Below are positions 13,141 through 24,621 of a stretch of 64,000 nucleotides of DNA, in pieces; position 1 is the first letter of the stretch; every line of letters starts with the position of its first letter. Source of the DNA: Protula sp. h YS-2021 (taxonomy: Eukaryota > Annelida > Polychaeta > Sabellida > Serpulidae); assembly GCA_949752745.1 (NCBI GenBank), contig OX457027.1:83005936-83069935 (forward strand), written 5' to 3'. Position numbers and translations under genes: made by a program. The notes below the pieces were generated by a model, which did no database searches, was not told the origin of the DNA, and saw only the letters and a list, made by a program, of their open reading frames with translations.

Positions 13141-13734
13141 ATCAAGAAAGCTTAGAAATGGTAAACAGCCAGGGAAATGTTCCAAGCAGTGAACAGCCGC
13201 AAACTGGCTTAGATACATTATGCGCTATAATAGTCCTTCAAAGAGTCCTTCTCGAGGAGATGGCTGAACGCTGATGGCTGAAGGCAAAACATTCAAACTG
13301 GACAGGCATTCTGCGAGAGCCAAATAACCGGCTAGGGCTGAGAGGAGACGGAGAACTGTCATGGTCGCTTTTCCCGCCACCTTTTCAGGACGGCAGCTTG
13401 AATGACTGATAGGTTTGCCTATAGACAACTCTCCGACGCCATACAAAGAATGACTGGAGACAATTCACATACGCGCATACTAAGGACAAGTCTTCTTGGA
13501 ACAGGCTCAGAAGAAATTCACAAATCCCACTGTAATTTAAACATATATTAAGCGTTAGTCCCCTATGGCTTTGAAGCCAGAATCACACGATAACTCGTGC
13601 ATAAATACTGTACAAGTGGGAACTGGTGGTGTGAATAATCCTGAATACAGGATCGAGATGAGAATGGCTAGGTCATGTGACTTGACAGACACTGCTAGGT
13701 TGACAACACATTGTGTTAGCTGCCACGTTGGATC
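13141..13734. other. no recognisable feature
   Basis: Tail of the open frame from the transposase relic, then unannotated sequence. Minus-strand frames here have no known motif. Confidence 0.4.
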
Positions 13735-14470
13735 CATTGCATAGACGTCGTCCCCGACGTCGGATCAACGGCTAGCTTTGCTTGCTTATGGAAGTCGAAA
13801 CAGCGTCTACCTTCAGACATTGGCTAGGCGTATGTTATCCAATTTTGCTTAATCAACGTTGCGTAAAGGTTGCAAATGGAAGTCGAAACAACGTCTATCT
13901 TTCCAGTTTATGTAGACTTCGGGAAAATATTCATCGAGAATCGCGGCCAAGACAGCGACAATCACAGTGCGGTGACCCTCCATCACAGTACCCACACGCT
14001 TAGGTCATCCGGTCACACAAGATACGTATGAAATCGAATTCCATGAATATTTTTCCTAAAGTACATGGGACAAAACGTGAAATTCTCGTATTTTATGGCC
14101 TCAAAAAGCAGTCTGTCATGGCTACCATCTCCGGTGAGCTATAATATAAAGAGGTTGTTTTATTGTGAGTCCGACGTCTATGCAATGTCGACTTTTCGAC
14201 GTCTGCGCATCATTGATTTCGGTGTTTATTCAATGTTCCATTGAAGACATTGGTTAGACGTTTGAAAAAGTTGCGTTTTGGCTGCGACCAAAAGCAATGT
14301 GTAAACAATGTTGCTTACCCAACTTCTCTTGAACGAGGTGCCAAAGAGGTTGATTATCGACCAATCCCGACCAAAGTGAAGCCAGAATTAATGTTATAGT
14401 TTGGTCGGATCGATGCTGCAACTTCAGGTTAATTTCAGCTGGACTTCATGTTTACTTGGATGACACCAGT
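13735..14470. mobile_element. ACGTCG/AACGTT MITE-like copy B
   Basis: Shares about 500 bp of ordered blocks with 61303-61750: ATGGAAGTCGAAACARCGTC, TTGCTTAATCAACGTTGC, AGGTCATCCGGT, CATGAATATTTT, and CTGTCATGGCTACCATCTCC as also at 34495. The right boundary ATGTTTACTTGGA resembles the complement of the CCCAGTAAACAT end seen in other copies. Non-coding. Confidence 0.55.
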
Positions 14471-14624
14471 TCAAAGTTTGTATAGGTGCTATATTGTCTA
14501 GCAAAGCATGTATTTAACTAGAATTGCGCTAGATAGCGAAATGACCCACGTGCAAAAATAACAACAGAAAGTGTATGTTTTACATACCGAGAAAGTCAAC
14601 AGTCACGGAGGTACCTCTTAACTG

Positions 14625-16240
14625 TTTCATAGATAATTGTTAGATTCCAGTTGGTCATGACTGAGGATGTCAAGGTCAGAAAGGAAACCCTTACATAGTG
14701 GTCCTTAGGCCCAAAGCGCCGAAAATAAGCTCAAAATTACTCTAACCGTATCTGAGACAATGGTCAACTTTTAGGTTTTGACCTTGACATGACTCAGAAG
14801 GTCAAGGTCATAGAGGTACCTCTGATATAACGTCTTTTAGGCCCAGAGGGTATAAAAGCTCAAAATCGCTCTACCGCTAGCCGTTTTCAAGATAATGGTC
14901 AACTTTCGGTTTTTGACCTTGACCATGACCGAGGAGATCTTGGTCACTGATGTACCTCTTGTATTAAGTCTTTCAGGCTCAAAAGGTTGAAAATAAGCCA
15001 AAACCGCTCTAAAATGTCTCTAACCATTGTCGAGATAATGATCAATTTCCGGGTTGTGTCCTTGGCCCTAACCCAGAAAAGCAAGGTGAAAAAGTACCTC
15101 TTGCATAACGTGTTTTAAGATTTGAAATTTCAGCGTTTTCGAGAGAATGGTCAATCTTTCTCTAACGCTATTCAAGATACAAAGGCCTCCCGGAATGTCG
15201 AGATTCAGATCGCAAAGTTATTCCTTGTTGAAACCGTAAAGGGGTTGAAACGAGGATTTGATTGCTATTTCTAGCCATTTTTTGTGAGAAACAGAGGTTT
15301 TAACAAATATTTTAACATATATTTGACCTCAACCTTGAAGGTCAAGTTAAAAAAACTGCAGATTTCACTAGGGCTTATTACCCTCTATACCTTTGCCAAA
15401 TATTGTCTTCCTACGTCAAAACCCTCTTTCCAGCAAACATTAAGACGTCACAATGACGTCGGGTCGGCGTCGTGACACGACGTTTCCGACGTCGGACTGA
15501 CGTACCGGTTTTGGTTGTATATGAAATGGAACCGACGTCGGGTTTTCAACGTCAGAATGACGTCGGGTTCCGACCTAAATCCGACGTCGGAATTAAGTCG
15601 GTTTTAGGTTGTGTATGAAATTGGAACCGACGTCGGATTCCGACCTGAAACTGACTAGAGTTATATAATTAATAGATAATTAATTATCCAACTGCTGTTG
15701 TGAAATACATACGAAAGCATTTTCTATGTAAATTTTTACAATCTAGGAAGAAAAATACCGACGCGCCATCAAAATTCTAAAATTTTCATGTAAAAATTAC
15801 GTTTTTTCTTCCTGTTTTTTAAAATGACTTCCATTTCTGGTGAGCGATGATAATGTTCATCGCTTTTTGGTCGTTTTTGCAACGTAGGAATGACGTCGCC
15901 TCGACGTCGGAATAAAGTCGGGTTTTGGGGTAATAGGTCAGAATATCGTTGTGAAGTCGTCGCGACCAAAATACAACCTTTTTTCAACCAAAAAAGCCAT
16001 CGGTTGTTTGCTGGGTAGGAGAAGTTTTCTGGAAACCACTTCCAGGTAAAAAATAGATTGACCTCAGTTGCTGATTTCACGACGTTTCATCATCCTCTAT
16101 CTGTGTGCCAAATTTCATCTTCCTATGTCGAATTCCAGGAAGCTATGTGAGACGAAAACAAAACTAAAAAAAAAAAAAGAATAAACGGCAGGAATATCTA
16201 GCAAAGCATAACAATTTGCAAACGTTGTTTGCAAGTGGGA
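14625..16240. repeat. AGGTCA-rich dispersed repeat, copy a (interrupted)
   Basis: Starts with about four imperfect 130-145 bp tandem units (14629-15150), each containing CTCTAACCGTTTTCGAGATA, GGTCAACTTT, TTTTTGACCTTGACCATGAC and GAGGTACCTCTT. A downstream body has GACCTTGAAGGTCAAG and GTTTTCTGGAAACCACTT blocks. It ends in a hairpin (16213-16234). The body is split at 15430 by a MITE and resumes at 16016. Non-coding. Confidence 0.7.
15430..16015. mobile_element. ACGTCG MITE copy C nested in the AGGTCA repeat
   Basis: Bounded by CCAGCAAACATT (left) and GTTTGCTGGG (right), a 9 bp inverted pair. Interior is dense in GACGTCGG, TTCCGACCT and AATGACGTCGGGTT motifs in both orientations. The flanks (CGTCAAAACCCTCTTT and TAGGAGAAGTTTTCTGGAAA) rejoin to match the uninterrupted copy at 19555-19590, which shows it inserted into an existing repeat. 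Confidence 0.7.
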
Positions 16241-16255
16241 ATCATTTTGAAATCC

Positions 16256-17734
16256 CATGGTGCAAAATAATTTTTTAACTTTTATACAACGTTACATTAT
16301 GGACGTTTGTCCAAATGACTGTTGTATGAAACCAAATGACGATGTGGATCAGACGCCTGCTTGTGACGTCAGCCCAACGTTTCTGCAACGTCAAATGTTT
16401 ATTGAGTTACTTTGTTCAACTGAAGTGGCATCTCACTCACGATGGACCTCGGTCGGTGACGCGTGCAGACAATCGACCATTATCAAATCTGTGAAATTGC
16501 CATTTTATGGTTGTTTGTGCAAAACCCATCGATAACGTTTTATCAGGAATAACTAGTTATGGCAGTCGTGCCTTGAAAGGAGTCCGCCTCACACCATGTG
16601 CGCCTAGCCTGTATTATGAGCATCTCCAAATCATCAGCAATATTCTGATATTATCGCTCACATTTGATGAAACACAAGAACGAAGCTGGCTGATAGGGCT
16701 AATTGGATGGCTGATGCTTGAGAATTTGTGAGCCTACTGCTGCCATTCGATACCTAATTTGGCAATAATTTTCTAAAGCAAATAGACAAAACAGCTTTTG
16801 CCGCTTGACCTTGCAGTATAAATAACAGCAAATGAACTGTTGTGGGACCAGCAAATGTTTGTGCTGAATCCGGGAGGAATACAAAATACAGCTGTGACTT
16901 AAAAACAGAAACAATATAAGCGCACTCGGGCCATATTGTTCTGGTGTCTGCTTTGTTTTTGTATTTGCAGTGAAACTATATACATATAAAATGCAACTAT
17001 AAACAGGTCATTTTCTAGAAAACGTTAGGACGTTAATTTAACGCCCAACTGAGGTCGCAACATCAGTTAGCCAAATTCCAACTTTCTAAGCGCTGCGGTT
17101 TTTTTCAGCTGAACTAAATGACTAGGGGCATTTCAGTAAGAACGTACACAACATTTGTCCTGCTACCCACTGACTATACACTAGCGTACGCACAACCTCA
17201 CCTGGGTTTTTTTAGTGATGACCCTATACGCGCTACCCCCTAATCGCAGTGTTGAATAGACAAAAAAATACAGGTGACATGCATTGACGCGCTTCTGTTA
17301 AAAGGCTGCGATTTTGTTTTATGTCCATACTGTACGATGCAGTGACGTCATTTAGATGACAGGGTCACAACAAAAGAAATCCAGCACGGATCTAAGATTT
17401 TCTCAAAGGGCTTCCCGCCCCCTACCACCCCCTCCCCACGCTTCACCCGCCAGTGGCTGTTCGAATCCCGCTTATGGAAATAACAATGGGATCATCCCTT
17501 CACTCACCTTCAATAAGCACACACAGAGAATATACGACTCTGAAAATATGATTCATATTTTTATTGGTTGCAGCTTTTCTTTCTTTCTTTTTTTATTTTT
17601 TTACCAGGCATTATCGTTTCCAAGGCGTCGTTGTCAATAAGACTTCCTTTTTTTGTCAGAGCGCGAACTGATGAAAATGTAACACCGCTTGTTTACTGGG
17701 GTATAGAAAAGTGGTGGCATCAGTTTGTATTGCA
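16256..17734. other. mostly unique sequence with a short ACGTC-like fragment
   Basis: 16290-16420 has a few ACGTT/ACGTC motifs (TGACGTCAGCCCAACGTTTC) suggesting a degraded piece of the MITE family. The rest shows nothing recognised. Confidence 0.4.
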
Positions 17735-17840
17735 GATTGTTTGTCTGCTTTTTTGTCTGCTTGTTTGCCTGCTTGTTTGTCTGCTTGTTTGTCTGTTTGT
17801 TTGTCTGTTTGTTTGTCTGTTTGTTTGTCTGCTTGTGGTA
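17735..17840. repeat. 12 bp tandem repeat (TTTGTCTGYTTG)
   Basis: About eight near-perfect units. It keeps frames open on both strands, so the predicted Cys/Leu/Val and Arg/Gln/Thr proteins are not real genes. Confidence 0.9.
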
Positions 17841-19036
17841 CTATTATAACATTGTCTGCTGTAAGATAAAGGCGACAGTCTCAGTTTAAAAAGTTTAAAT
17901 GATCGATAGTACATTTGAATCAAGAATAACTTCATTTTTCAGGTTGTCCACACCCCCCCCCCCCCACACACACACACACAAAAACACACATATTAAATTA
18001 TCAATACACTGTTCACTAAAATGTTTATTTTAATCGGCCAAAAACACATTAAATACATGAGCTTCCCAACAACAAGTGTGTTTGTATTTTTGTTTTGTTT
18101 TTTTTTCCGGTTTTATATCTTTCAGAATTCATGGCACCGCAGCCATCAACACCTTGGGAGGTCCGTGACAGATCCCAGTCAAACATACCCAAACCCACAA
18201 GAGAGAAAACTTAAAAAAAGAGATAGAAACATTTTAAACAAAATGTTTACCATTAATCAAGTTGTCTGTAAAATGGCCGTGTAATCACTGTGTATTAGGG
18301 TTGCGAGTTAACAAGATGCATCTCAGTTTGGCTATTTACAACACCAGAGGAGGGGAGGAGATGCACTCTGATGTAACACTATAATTTTGAAAAACAACTA
18401 AAAGATTGATATCTGTATCGCATGATAAGAAATATATGTTCCCGTTGAAAAAAGAAGATGGTTTATTTGATGACGTAGGACCTCCCACTTTCTCAGTGAA
18501 GAGGAAGGAAGAACACTTTCTAAGTCGAAACCATACGTTCTCAAACAGGTTTTAACTTATCTCTCTGTCCGTCTGTTTTCTTGTCTATCGGTCTATCGGG
18601 ATTGTCTGTATGTCTGGTTGCCTGTCTATTCATCCCTACCCCTTTCTGTCTTTCATTCAAAGAGAAATAGTCAAGACTTTTTTCTATGTTTCAAAATGTT
18701 AGCAAAAGTTACAAGCATTGCCAACACCCATTAATTCCTCAGTGGCCCGTTCCTCCAAGCAGGGGTTTTTGTAGCCCATGCTAATTTGTAGTCTGTGGTG
18801 TTTCATCACATTCAAATAACATACAGCACATTTTTGGTTCAATTCTTCTCTCAAATGACATGTCGATGAATAGGGTGATTTTTTTTCCACACTGCTAACA
18901 AGTCACGCCTAATAAATCAAAATTTAATATGTATGTTTCTAAAATTTTCTTTCTTGCAAAGATGAAGTAGCTTTTAACACTTCGCACGGTTAGCAGTACT
19001 GTATTTGTTCCCCGGCTTTCAGGGAAATGCAAAACA
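17841..19036. other. no gene; poly-C and CA tract at 17951-17984
   Basis: A C run followed by a CA dinucleotide tract. Otherwise AT-rich with no recognised feature. Confidence 0.5.
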
Positions 19037-19105
19037 AAAAGAAGAAGAAGAAGAAGAAGAAGAAGAAGAAGAAGAAGAAGAAGAATAGGAAGAAGAAGAA
19101 GGAGA
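19037..19105. repeat. GAA/AAG microsatellite
   Basis: Nearly uninterrupted GAA repeats with a few GGA/ATA interruptions at the right end. Confidence 0.95.
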
Positions 19106-19109
19106 ATCT

Positions 19110-19815
19110 TGTTGAATCTTGGGCAAGAAAAAAATACTTCAGGTTTTTGACCTTGACCATGACGGAGGAGGTCAAGACCACCGAGGTACCTCTTATATAA
19201 CGTTCTATGCCCAAAGGGTCGAAAATAAGCTCAAAATCGCTGTATCTCTAACCGTTTTCGAGATTATGGACAATTTTTCTGTAACGGATTTCAATATACA
19301 AAAATCACATGACCTTGTCCTTGACACTGAATGTCGAGATTCCATCCATGATATTACTGCCTACTGACACCGTACACGCTTTGAAACAAGGATTTGAGCG
19401 CTATTTCCAGCAATTTTTCGTGATGGAATAGGTTTTTGAAAAAATATTTTGACCTCAATTCGACCCTGACCTTGAAGGTCAAGGTAAAAAAATTTTGCGG
19501 ATTTCACGGCCACTCATTACTCCCTATGTCTCTGCCAAATGCCGTCTTTCTACTACAAACCGTGTAGGAGGAGTTTTCTGGAAACCACTTCGAGGTAAAG
19601 AAACTTTGACCTCAATTTGACCTTGACCTTGAAGGTCAAGGTCAAAAAATTTGCGGATTTCACGACATCTCATCACCCTCTAATTCTGTGCCAAATTTCA
19701 TCGTCCTACTCCAAACAGCGTAGGAGGAGTTTTCTGGAAACCTCCGTGACGAAAAAAAAAACAGCCAGAATTCTTTGCAAAGCATACCCATTTGCAAACT
19801 ATGTTTGCAAGTGGG
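19110..19815. repeat. AGGTCA-rich dispersed repeat, copy c (least interrupted)
   Basis: One upstream unit (19140-19265), then the body with two blocks of GACCTTGAAGGTCAAGGT, GCGGATTTCACG and GTTTTCTGGAAACC, ending in a hairpin at 19787-19815 (13 bp arms, loop TAT). A 31 bp palindrome with one central G lies at 19616-19646. This copy serves as the reference for the interrupted copies. Confidence 0.75.
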
Positions 19816-21345
19816 AATTACTTGCAAGTGCAATTATCGTAAATTTGAATTCAGTACTAAAACACTTAGCAACAGTCTGAATCCGTGTGACATGACAAGG
19901 TCTGTGCTTTACAAGATGCAAATAGAAAAGTATTGTTTGCGGATAGACACAGCTCACTCGACGGCATGAAATTTGCAACGAACTTGATAGGAATTTGCCA
20001 CGAAATCTTCAAAGTGTTGCGTAAATTTACAATCGCACTTTCTTGAGGCGGTTCTGTAAAAGTAAAATCTGAGCGGTTTGTTTGCAAATTGTTGTAATGG
20101 AAGACAACTTAACAAAACTATTGCAGACTGGTCCCCCTTTGCGATGTGATCCCATTTGTGGCGTGGTCCTATCGTACCCTTTCAGCGTAGTTGATTTTAA
20201 TGTCCATTTCATACAGGGATTCAAACTAGTTCGACTAACCGAATTTTTAAATGCTTCTATGAACAGGATATCACTGGCTTAGCAAAGCGTGTTTAAGTCT
20301 TACTGGAATTCGGTTTAAGTCATTATATGAAGTAGAATAAAGATGTCGTGAAGACGGCAAGGCATCTCCGGGTATCTGAGTCTAAGACGTCCTGTGATAT
20401 CTGGTCAGGGGAACATTGTGAGCATACCACACGAGATGAAACCAAATCCCACCTAAGAACAGGACAGAAAAAAGTTCGTCATCCCCTTCTCTATTTCTTT
20501 ATCATCCTCGTCGCCAGCATAATATTCTTGAAAGAAAACTGATTGCTGTATATTTACACAAATTTTATTCGTTCAAAACTACATGACATGATGCGGGCTT
20601 CTCGCCCAGAGCGAGACTGAGGGTATCCCTTGAATATACTCTAAATATAGAATATGGAAAATACACCAAAACACTACATCTATGCTACTAAAAAAAATAC
20701 CTGGCATGCTCAGCATGTCAAACGTTGTCTTGAAATCGCAGACACCGACGCAAGGTGTCGTAAAGGGTTCAAGTCTTCATTTGCACCTGACTTCACAACA
20801 GGAATCTTTGAAAGGGCACCGGTGCAAAAAGTTTATTACAAACTTTCAAAATCGACGCCTGAACTCTGTCAAAAGCTTGATGGATTATAATATTTTAGCT
20901 TGATTCCGCGAAAGAAAAAAATTAATTGATAGGGCTAATTTGAAATTATACCATTTTCAAATTGGGTATTTTCAATGACGTCACAATACCCGTGAAATTG
21001 TTATTGCAGATCGTTTCAAATTTTGTCTCATCATTTTAATAGACTTAAAAAATTATAGCAAAAAATTCTGTTAGAACACGTGCGTTTTTACTAGTAATTT
21101 GCATAAAAGATATCGTTTTAAACCGAGTCAATGTGTGGCACATCGACTGGAGTAACTAAAGGAATGACCGCTGCTTTATAGATGAGTAATAACAACAACC
21201 AACAAAACAACAACAACAATGTTGTAACAACATTCTTCTCTCACATAGTGAAACCTCGGAAATGATTCCCGGGCTGAACCTTTAGGGGTTTTTTTCCCGC
21301 TGTCACACACAACGAGACCTTAGAATGTTTACTGGGTGGACTCAA
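19816..21345. other. no recognisable feature
   Basis: AT-rich. The overlapping frames at 20654-20903 match no family known to me. CRE-like TGACGTCA occurs at 20976-20983 in otherwise unremarkable DNA. Confidence 0.45.
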
Positions 21346-21718
21346 ATATCGAAATGAGCTCAAAATCGCTCAAAATTAACCTTGACCGGGCTCAAGCCTC
21401 CGCTTATCATGAGTCACGAGTTCATGAGCCATGAGTTCATGAGTCATGAGTTCATGAGTTGTGAGCGCTTGTCATGTGTTCATGAGTCATCGAGTTCATG
21501 AGTCATGAGTTCAATACCTCGCTTGTCATGAGTTCATGAATCATGAGTTCATGAGTCATGGGTTCATGAGTCATGAGTTCTTGGGTTCATGAGTCATGAA
21601 TTCATGAGTCATGAGTTCAAGCTTGTCGGTTAGGCTAAAACGGCCAAAAAAGGGGGAAGAGGTTTTTGGAATAGCTGCAAATTCGTTCCCATTTGGAAAC
21701 GAGGTTTCCAAGTGGGAA
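21346..21718. repeat. AGGTCA-family remnant with internal minisatellite
   Basis: Left end has GAAATGAGCTCAAAATCGCT as in copies a and c. The right end is the family hairpin (21686-21718, 15 bp arms, loop GAG). Between them (about 21403-21625) is a 15 bp tandem repeat of TTCATGAGTCATGAG with variants. Confidence 0.6.
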
Positions 21719-23010
21719 TAAGACCAACTAAACTTGTGTAATTTTCTGGCTTGCCTACTCAACTGATTTCTTCATTATGGGAGGCTAAAATGGGGTCTGT
21801 TGAAAAGTGGTCCGATTTGTGATGCCAGATTTGTAGAGTGGTCCTGTTGCAAGACTTTATAACTAGAGTGGTCAAGCAGAACTGGTGGGGGTAGGGGATG
21901 TTAAATGGGTCAGTCTGGCTTCCCCTGTGGTATGTATTGCGGAGTTGGGAGGGGATGGAGGGCGTTCGGGGCAGAAAATATACTACCTTGCAGTCCCACA
22001 TATTAAACAAAATTTGACTAGTTTGAAATGTTCTAAATCTAAAAACGTTTCGTAATATTATACAACCCAAAGAAATTTATAAGCAAAACAAAAGCATCAT
22101 ACGAGTTTAATCGGCCACCCGCGACGCATTATTTCACTGTAATCACCTTCGCTCCGTAGTTTATCTACTGCAAATAAATTCACCATAAAATCTTCAATAC
22201 CAAAAGTAGAAATGTATAGATGACCATTTATCATACTTAATACTTTTAGAATGTTTCTATGTTTTATACACACCACACTGTCTTCAAGGGACGAAGGATT
22301 GATGAGTTTTGCATTTTATTGAAATGTCTTGCGTTATTTTTTCTAATTTTTTTTTTCGGTGTATCGAGTTTCCAATGACCACTGACCTGTGGAGATTGTT
22401 TTAATTGAGTGACAAAGGCAGACCGCATTGTGTGAGATCAACAGACAACAGTCGTTCTTAAATGGGCAGATGTTTACACACCTGTAATTTGTAAATTACA
22501 AATGATACGATATTTAATATCCCCGTGCCATTTAAATCATGAGAAAGCGAACAGAATGAAAGGTAAGTCGCCACCAAGTGGGGTCCATCAAACATCTGAT
22601 AGCCTTGACTATGCTGATTGGTTAATTATAGGAGAAATCAGGAACCCCGCATTGTAGTGAGTTGTCGATGTTGCACTCTCGCTCTCAAGTTCATTAATTA
22701 TTGGAATAAATTTAAACCTATTCAATTTCAATGTCTTTCTGAACTACTGTTTTTGAGAAAACACACCTTTTATTGCGATTTATGAAATTCTATAATAAAT
22801 AAGGTGTTCACTTAATTAATTGGTGTGGGTGCGTAATTAATTGCGAACAGAGTAGATTGTTGTGAAGGCGGCATTCGCTCTCAGTGGGTTATTTTGCATG
22901 GCACAACAATTCTCGTGCGTTTTTTTTTTACAACAATCAAAACATCAAATTTGTGTTTAGTTTGTCTAGATTTTCTATATTTTCGTATTTTCCTATAATT
23001 TAAAACATCC
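21719..23010. other. no recognisable feature
   Basis: AT-rich sequence without a recognised gene or repeat. Confidence 0.45.
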
Positions 23011-23023
23011 CCTCTTCTTCTCT

Positions 23024-23071
<48 letters not shown>

Positions 23072-23094
23072 TTCTCTCTGTTTATCTATCTGCC

Positions 23095-23142
<48 letters not shown>

Positions 23143-23205
23143 CCTCTCTCCCCTCACCTTCCTTTCTCTCTCTCTCTCTCTTAGTTTCCCTCCCTCCCTC
23201 CCTTT
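23011..23205. repeat. TC dinucleotide microsatellite
   Basis: Long TC/CTCT runs with short interruptions, ending in a TCCC tract. Confidence 0.95.
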
Positions 23206-24401
23206 ATTTGTGTTTAATGAACCTCTATTCTATAAACACCACCTTCATATGGCCGAAGTGTTCGCCTTTTTTGGCGGTATTCGTAATGTAGTCTCCTAAA
23301 ACGTAAATGTTTATAAAGAGGTTCTCAGCGATGTCACACCTAAGTGTCATTTACAAAGTCACCAGGGGTTAATTTAAGCCAATGTCCTTTAATCGAGATG
23401 TGAATGGTTGGTCAGTTTAAACAATGGTCTTCCTGTTCGCATTTGTCCATATCCCAGTTCGCTTAGGGCCATCCAAAAATTACGAAGGAGGTAGGGATGG
23501 AGAGATGGGGGGGGGGGGGGGGGAGGGAGTGAGGGCTCAGGGCCTTTACGTACTGTTATAATGTTACAGTTAATGGGTGTTGTCGTAAATTCTGCGTACA
23601 AGCGAGGTAGGGAAGGTTGTGTTTAATGACAGAGCTTCTTGTTGACTTTTTCAATGGATAATATCCAATCCCGTTACTCAGGATTGACAAGGGCTCACTT
23701 TGGCGATATTCTGACGTCATTTACACGTCATATGGTTACCCTTCCGTTGTGGTTCATAGCAATGAAAACGGTGGCACAGCCAGGGCAGAATATTTTCTCA
23801 GTTGGTGGTTTAAATAAGGTTGTCGTAATATATCTTACTCTATAAAGGGTATCTGTTTTGGGTTACATGGGATGTGATTGAGAGTTAACGCTCATTAGCC
23901 AAACTGGACAGTGACAGTTTCTGATTTTATGTGGGCCGTAGTCAGTGGTTGCCTGCCCGCCCTATGGTCATAGCTCATAGATTCTGAAATTTCAAGAAAA
24001 GCTTGAAATATGAGAGTCCTGGAACGACGGTCATTCTCCCAGGTGCGGGGTGGGGGGGGGGTGGGGGTGGGCAGAGTAACCATGCCGTGCATGAAAGATG
24101 CCGTTTTCGTTCTGCAGTCGTGTTTCTATTACTGACCCAACGACTGAATGCAGTGCTGTCGTCTGGTCGACACATGTCAGCTGTTTACATGTTAACATGC
24201 CCCCCCCCCCGCCACCACCTCCCCACCCCCTCGACACCGTCAGCGTCAATAGCTCAGTCATCGTATAGAAGTTATGAATCGCTAACAGTTTGCAAATCAA
24301 AACGAGGTTGTATAAATCAGCAAAAACTGTATGCTCAGTAAACTCCCTGCCTGAGGAAATGAAGTGACTGGGCGTTTAAAAAGACGATTTAAAAAAATGG
24401 C
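23206..24401. other. no gene; G- and C-rich homopolymer tracts
   Basis: G run at 23507-23523, G-rich 24044-24071 and C-rich 24199-24232. The segment 24175-24230 (TGTCAGCTGTTTACATGTTA followed by a C-rich tract) resembles the complement of 5125-5230. The left flank of the DIRS element begins here. Confidence 0.5.
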
Positions 24402-24600
24402 GTTTTACTTCGCAAAAGCTTTGAATTCGCTTATCTCCACTTTTAGATGGGTTTCCCTTCAGGATAAATCCTTTCACGCAAATAAATACAAACTTTTTGT
24501 GCCTGCAGAATAGCCTATCCCGCCATCCACCCATCAACCAATCAAAATGAGGGAATCCTCTGGTATTTCGTCATGATTGACAATGGGCATTCCCTTTAAG
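24402..24600 (+). repeat. DIRS left inverted terminal repeat
   Basis: Begins GTTTTACTTCGCAAAAGC. Bases 24435-24600 are the reverse complement of 32254-32419. The outer 33 bases (24402-24434) are end-specific and reappear, complemented, only in the internal complementary region. A perfect 22 bp hairpin (24600-24621, 10 bp arms) abuts its inner edge. Confidence 0.9.
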
Positions 24601-24621
24601 CGTGTGTTTGAAAACACACGC

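Noticed and set aside
17461..17471. GTTCGAATCCC, tRNA T-loop-like
   Set aside because: No acceptor, D or anticodon stems could be built from the upstream sequence.
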